From NCBI GenBank assembly GCA_000507305.1, contig DF241043.1, forward strand, positions 1-64,000: 64,000 nt of DNA, given 5' to 3'. The translations under genes and the position numbers were made by a program. Origin of the DNA: Breviolum minutum Mf 1.05b.01 (Eukaryota > Sar > Dinophyceae > Suessiales > Symbiodiniaceae). The first letter of the stretch is position 1; each line of letters starts with the position of its first letter. Shown here piece by piece: positions 60,246 through 64,000 of the stretch. The notes below the pieces were generated by a model. It was not told the origin of the DNA, ran no database searches, and worked only from the letters and a program-made list of their open reading frames with translations.

Positions 60246-60331
60246 TCAGGTGCTCTCCTTCGTTGCAGACTCATCCAGTATTGGCTTCGCATCCTTCACC
60301 TTGGCCGTAGCCACAGGTGCTGGCACCTTGG
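60246..60331 (-). CDS. Coding exon, Lys/Ala/Pro-rich
   Basis: After CCAATGGACAG the frame reads KVPAPVATAKVKDAKPILDE, then SATKEST and TGA. It resembles in composition the linker at 59917-60057 and lies upstream of it on the same strand, so both may be parts of tandem related genes. Confidence 0.45.
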
Positions 60332-60476
60332 CTGTCCATTGGAAATGTCACGATGTTTCGCTCAGAAAAAAGGCATCTAATTACAGTCCTCACGTCATCG
60401 TTGTATTAAAATTCTCTCACCAAAAAGCAGAGTTGTATCCGCCCAAGGTGCTGTGTTGTCTGGTGCCGCCCTTTCG

Positions 60477-60655
60477 TCAAGGAAGTTCAACAAATTCTTG
60501 GCCTGGAATGAGTTGGATTTCAAGCGGGCAATGCTTAAGCTCTAGTGTAGATAAGTATGCAAACAAACATTTTAGTTTCATTGAATATTTCGGGTTCTCT
60601 GACAAAGCGTTGGGTTTTCCTCCAGGACCCATTTCAAACAGTAATGCAAGTGCTG
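60477..60655 (-). CDS. Coding exon, function unknown
   Basis: After GAACTTGTCAG a frame of 59 codons is open to TGA at 60477. It includes LFEMGPGGKPNALSENPKYS and CPLEIQLIPGQEFVELP. Composition is clearly protein-like. No family recognised. Confidence 0.55.
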
Positions 60656-61279
60656 CTGACAAGTTCAAAACGGATCGAATAACAGCTCGGTATATAAAGG
60701 TATGTATATATAAATATATACACAAGTAAACTGTAAGCAAAACTCGTTCCAGTCATGCAAACCGAAAGGTTCATTTGTGCACTCAACATCACAAACAAAA
60801 TGTCCAACACAAACATCACAAGATGAATCTGAACCATTGTGCCAAACCTTTCGGTGAAATTGCTGCAGTGAGTTGAGTCCAACCTCTTTTTTTACAGTAC
60901 AGGAGATGTCAATTTAGATCAGAAAACCCATATCCATGTGGTAGCTAGATTTCAGTCTCTGTGAGCAATGCCCGTTTGAAGCTCAATCACTGGGACATGT
61001 GAGTAGGACGTAGCGACATGGAATGCTACAAAGCCAGCAAACAGAAGATCATAAAAGTAATATGATATATGAGCGGCTGAGTAGTTAACACTTCATTGCT
61101 CTTTCTGCGTGCCCCAATTCTGATGGTCGTCTTTTGATCCCCTTCGGACCCGCAAGGGGGAAGAAACTACATCTCGTTTTACGTAGTTTGTGGTCTGATG
61201 TGCATAAACCAATTCCGTTCCTACAAATTTACCAAAACCAAACTATCATGGTACTGGTTTTCCTTGCTGACCGTCCATT

Positions 61280-62780
61280 TCAAGCGGAGCTATTGAACCA
61301 CCGAGGTGCTGTCCGTTGAGCTGTGAAATCTTCGAAGTCATCGGAGTTGTAAGGATGAAATCTCACCGTGGGAAAGCCTCACCGGTGAGGCGTGCAGCAA
61401 ACATCTCGGCATTTTGGGCTGGCAAAGCTTGAATTCGGTTGGCAATCAAAACAAAATGTGCCAGCATCTTTGGTGACTTTTTGTGGTTGTCACATTAAAG
61501 ACTTTTTCAAAATCAATTCACATTGTACTGAATACCTCAGTATAAATGTATAAATTACCGTATGAATTGCCACATGAGACCAGAAAAGTGGTCTGTCTGT
61601 AGTTGATACAGCAATCCAGATAAAAACTGACAAGCGATTTGTTTTTTGAACATTGCCTGGCATGATCCTATTTTCGCAACCGTTGTTCGTCAAGAAACTG
61701 TGGATTCCCTGGGCTTGACACTCACCGTAGTCTTTCCCAGGTTCCCAGCGAGGGCCGAAGCACTCCTTCTCCTGGTCTTGGCTTCCATGATTTACATCAC
61801 TGTTGGGGGCTACAGTCCTGGGATCATACGTCAATGATTATGTATATAAAGTAAGTAAGACTCACCGTTAGTCTTTCTTGGATCAATTGATTGATTAGGC
61901 TTTGAACTTTCAACATCTTGCAAAGGTTAAGAAATGGCCCAACCTTCACAGTACAACATAGGTCCAGATTTGAAACATTGACAGGCAGAAAAGGCGAGGT
62001 TTGCGGATGTTGGGTATTACACCAAAAGTACCAACCTGGACTTGACTAGCAAGGGTACCATGGTCTGAAACCATTGAGGTGTAGCAAGCTGTTGAAGCGT
62101 TTCATATGTCTTTGTGGTCACTTCTGGAAGCCATGTCGAGATGACGAAATTCCAGCCTCCCACTGGACATTGTCAGCACCAGGATGTTCTTCGTTCCACA
62201 TCCGCTGGGCATTCTTCCAAACCTGAAATAAAACCCTCCCTGATTCCAGTTTCAAGCTCAAATGTCTGAGAGCCAACCTTACATGAATGACTTGGTCTAG
62301 TTTTGATAACTCTAAACTAGGCCAACATGTTCACAATGAACGGACGCATTGCATTAGGGAACGTAATTATGCCATCTCAAACATGAGGCCCTTTTGATAA
62401 ACAGCTAGTTGCCCGAACTTCAACCATTGCAATTGAGCACGTGTCATAAACCAATATCGCTGCTGCAAAATCTTGGGCGGAAGGACTGGGAACCAAATCA
62501 AGCAAATCAAAGATATAAGCTATATTGTCATGTAGACAATGCATAATGTATTACATATGGCCCAGTGTCTGTGATATAGGATTAACCACAAAACTAACAA
62601 GCAGCATGTGTATGCTGATGCATGCACATAATGAAACACAAACAAATGCAAACAAAACTGATCTAACCCACCATACCCCCACCGCGCTCGTGGCAGCAAT
62701 AAGGTCAGAAACAGGTTTGAGGTGTTGGCAATGAACACAGTCTTGGGAGAAATAGTCAACAAGGCGACCTCCACCATAAC
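61280..62780 (-). CDS. Thioredoxin-fold protein with CVHC active site
   Basis: Exons 62713-62780, 62157-62222, 61699-61771 and 61280-61377 join in phase. The first reads LVDYFSQDCVHCQHLKP, the strand and redox C-x-x-C of the thioredoxin fold. The second gives VWKNAQRMWNEEHPGADNVQ, the third EKECFGPRWEPGKDYGECQA and GIH. The fourth is SFPTVRFHPYNSDDFEDFTA, where Pro in FPT is the usual cis-proline of the fold, and it runs to TGA. Introns are GT-AG, GC-AG (TGGGAG/GCTGGA) and GT-AG. It may be a PDI-like or secreted disulfide protein. The exon(s) before 62780, including any signal peptide, were not identified. Confidence 0.75.
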
Positions 62781-63091
62781 CTGACGAGCTAAGCAACAAT
62801 TTTCTCACCCCAATCAAAGTGAGGCTTCCTGTTGCAGCTTAAGCTCGAAAACTGGACGTTTTTTTGTTGCACCTTCCATTCACTTCTATGGACCTTCCTG
62901 AATTGATATCGATTTGGAACTTTTGACTGAAATTCCGTGTTTTAGGGATTTCTTTGCATTATTTTGGCACCAAAAAGTGTGTCATTTGTCACCAAAAAAA
63001 AAGGCCAAAGCAACGATATGCAGGCTGCATATATTGCCCATCGCCCCACGAAGCGCTCAGTCCTGGTTGGAGGGGCCATGGGATGTGGTAT

Positions 63092-63194
63092 GTGGGTGTT
63101 TCCTTAAATGGTGGTACCCCCAAAAACACCCCAAAATGATCGTTTTTAGTAGGAAACCCCATGGTTGTTGGGTAACCCTAGTAGAATGTTAAGG
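63092..63194. repeat. MITE-like family B copy
   Basis: GTGGGTGTTTCCTTAAATGG at the left matches the terminus at 5326-5335 and inward; the core ACCCCAAAATGATCGTTTTT is shared in inverse orientation with the copy at 5227. The right terminus is decayed (AACCCTAGTAGAATGTTAAG). Confidence 0.7.
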
Positions 63195-63372
63195 ATTTGT
63201 TTCTTTGATATTTCCGAAAAATGAATTCTGAATCATCCTGAATCATGTTTTTTAATGTTTTTTAAACAAAATATGATGATCTGAATCTATATTTCATATC
63301 TATCTCCACGATCTCCACTTCCTAAGACATACATTGGTTCCCGAGGGTTCCGTGATGCTTGTACGTACACAC

Positions 63373-63449
63373 AAGCCGTTTCGGAAGGAAGCTCCTGCGT
63401 CTTCCTGTTCAGCACTGAGACCAAAGGCTGCTGTCTTCTGATCCCAGGC
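63373..63449 (-). CDS. Coding exon, function unknown
   Basis: TTGGCATTGCAG acceptor and GT donor (AACGGCTT/GTGTGT) bound a frame reading AWDQKTAAFGLSAEQEDAGA. It lies upstream of the thioredoxin-fold gene on the same strand and may belong to it, but the phases do not join directly. Confidence 0.55.
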
Positions 63450-63502
63450 CTGCAATGCCAACATTGAAACCCTTACAAGGAAATCAAAAGAAGTTGTTGT
63501 TT

Positions 63503-63605
63503 ACACCCCTGAAAATTACCACGGAACCCCAAAATGGAGGTTTGGAAGATGATTTTCCTCTTCAAAGGGCTGTTTTTCGGGTTCCATATTAATTTTCGGG
63601 GGAGT
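63503..63605. repeat. MITE-like family A, complete copy
   Basis: 26-bp inverted termini (ACACCCCTGAAAATTACCAC at the left) match at 21 positions; the core TTGGAAGATGATTTTCCTC is the family's most conserved block. Confidence 0.8.
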
Positions 63606-63833
63606 ATTTGTTTGTTGATTTCGAATGTAACAAACGTACAGTAACTTGATAAAATGTATTTAAAAAAAACATCCGTAAAAATCCATGGCTATCTCGCCTG
63701 TGGATCGGCACGACTTTCCACAAAATCCAAGAGCCGATCCTGGGACGGTAAGTTCAACCCCAGCAACCACCCCAGCAATTGATATACCTAAAGGGGAAAC
63801 TAGACTGTCAAAGCTACATTTTTTGAGGTGTCA

Positions 63834-63945
63834 TACTGTTGATGGAAGAAATCCGGCTCACCACCTACCACCTAGAATGTATAAATCCCTGTAGATAATG
63901 GGATAAACTGCCTCACCTGGTGCAGGATTTCTCCCATCAACAGTA
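63834..63945. repeat. MITE-like family C, best copy
   Basis: TACTGTTGATGGAAGAAATC at the left and the reverse complement of TACTGTTGATGGGAGAAATC at the right; 22 of 24 terminal positions match. TA flanks both ends. Confidence 0.85.
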
Positions 63946-64000
63946 GCAGTTTCAAAACAGAATATCTTCCACACCGTCCCCATATTTGTGGCAATCAAAA

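Noticed and set aside
1..64000. tRNA, rRNA, CRISPR arrays, bacterial promoters or operons
   Set aside because: No cloverleaf, rRNA-like block, regularly spaced repeats or ribosome binding sites were noticed. The splice-based gene structure is eukaryotic. A tRNAscan or Rfam search was not possible here.

Overview
The window looks like nuclear DNA of a dinoflagellate, most likely a relative of Symbiodiniaceae. Long intact genes are absent. Coding signal comes as short, phase-compatible exons between AG acceptors and GT, GC or sometimes GA donors. AT-rich introns, (TA)n tracts and small palindromic MITE-like elements surround them. Bacterial features (Shine-Dalgarno sites, operons, rRNA, CRISPR) are not seen. 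A 766-base N gap (18964-19729) and single Ns at about 5894, 23357, 23724 and 54758 show it is a draft assembly. The dinoflagellate assignment is inference from splice style, gene orientation, repeats and the zinc-finger family; no rRNA or spliced leader is present to prove it.

The dominant coding theme is a family of CCCH zinc-finger genes, all on the minus strand: 2571-4442, 7537-9484 (with a further family exon at 6980-7074), 21565-22889, 24614-27832 (two fingers) and 53335-55341. Each finger is cut by introns. Conceptual splicing restores a C-x8-C-x5-C-x3-H finger in every case, usually framed by LPSxGSxxHxxG before it and HLCPxGE after it. Intron positions differ from copy to copy, which suggests intron gain after duplication. 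Likely decayed units occur elsewhere (about 28.7, 32.8 and perhaps 5.1, 30.0 and 47.5 kb).

Other genes with some identity, all minus strand, are a thioredoxin-fold protein with a CVHC active site (61280-62780), a DONSON-like replication factor (38502-40902) and the N-terminal part of a MUS81-like nuclease (19730-20218, running into the gap). A tight head-to-tail arrangement is seen at 45204-44548, where a threonine-rich terminal exon is followed after only 60 bp by a possible trans-splice acceptor and a new ATG. Many further exons are clear as coding but have no family I recognise; most are on the minus strand. Plus-strand exons are few (33070-33310, 52331-52460, 55413-56033, 57660-57945).

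Non-coding DNA includes three MITE-like families (A: 497, 3661, 3964, 11125, 25401, 63503; B: 5227, 63092; C: 51772, 56793, 63834), an 848-bp element with perfect 26-bp inverted termini (23018-23865), a repeat block inside a zinc-finger intron (7781-8690) and several microsatellites, some of them translated.
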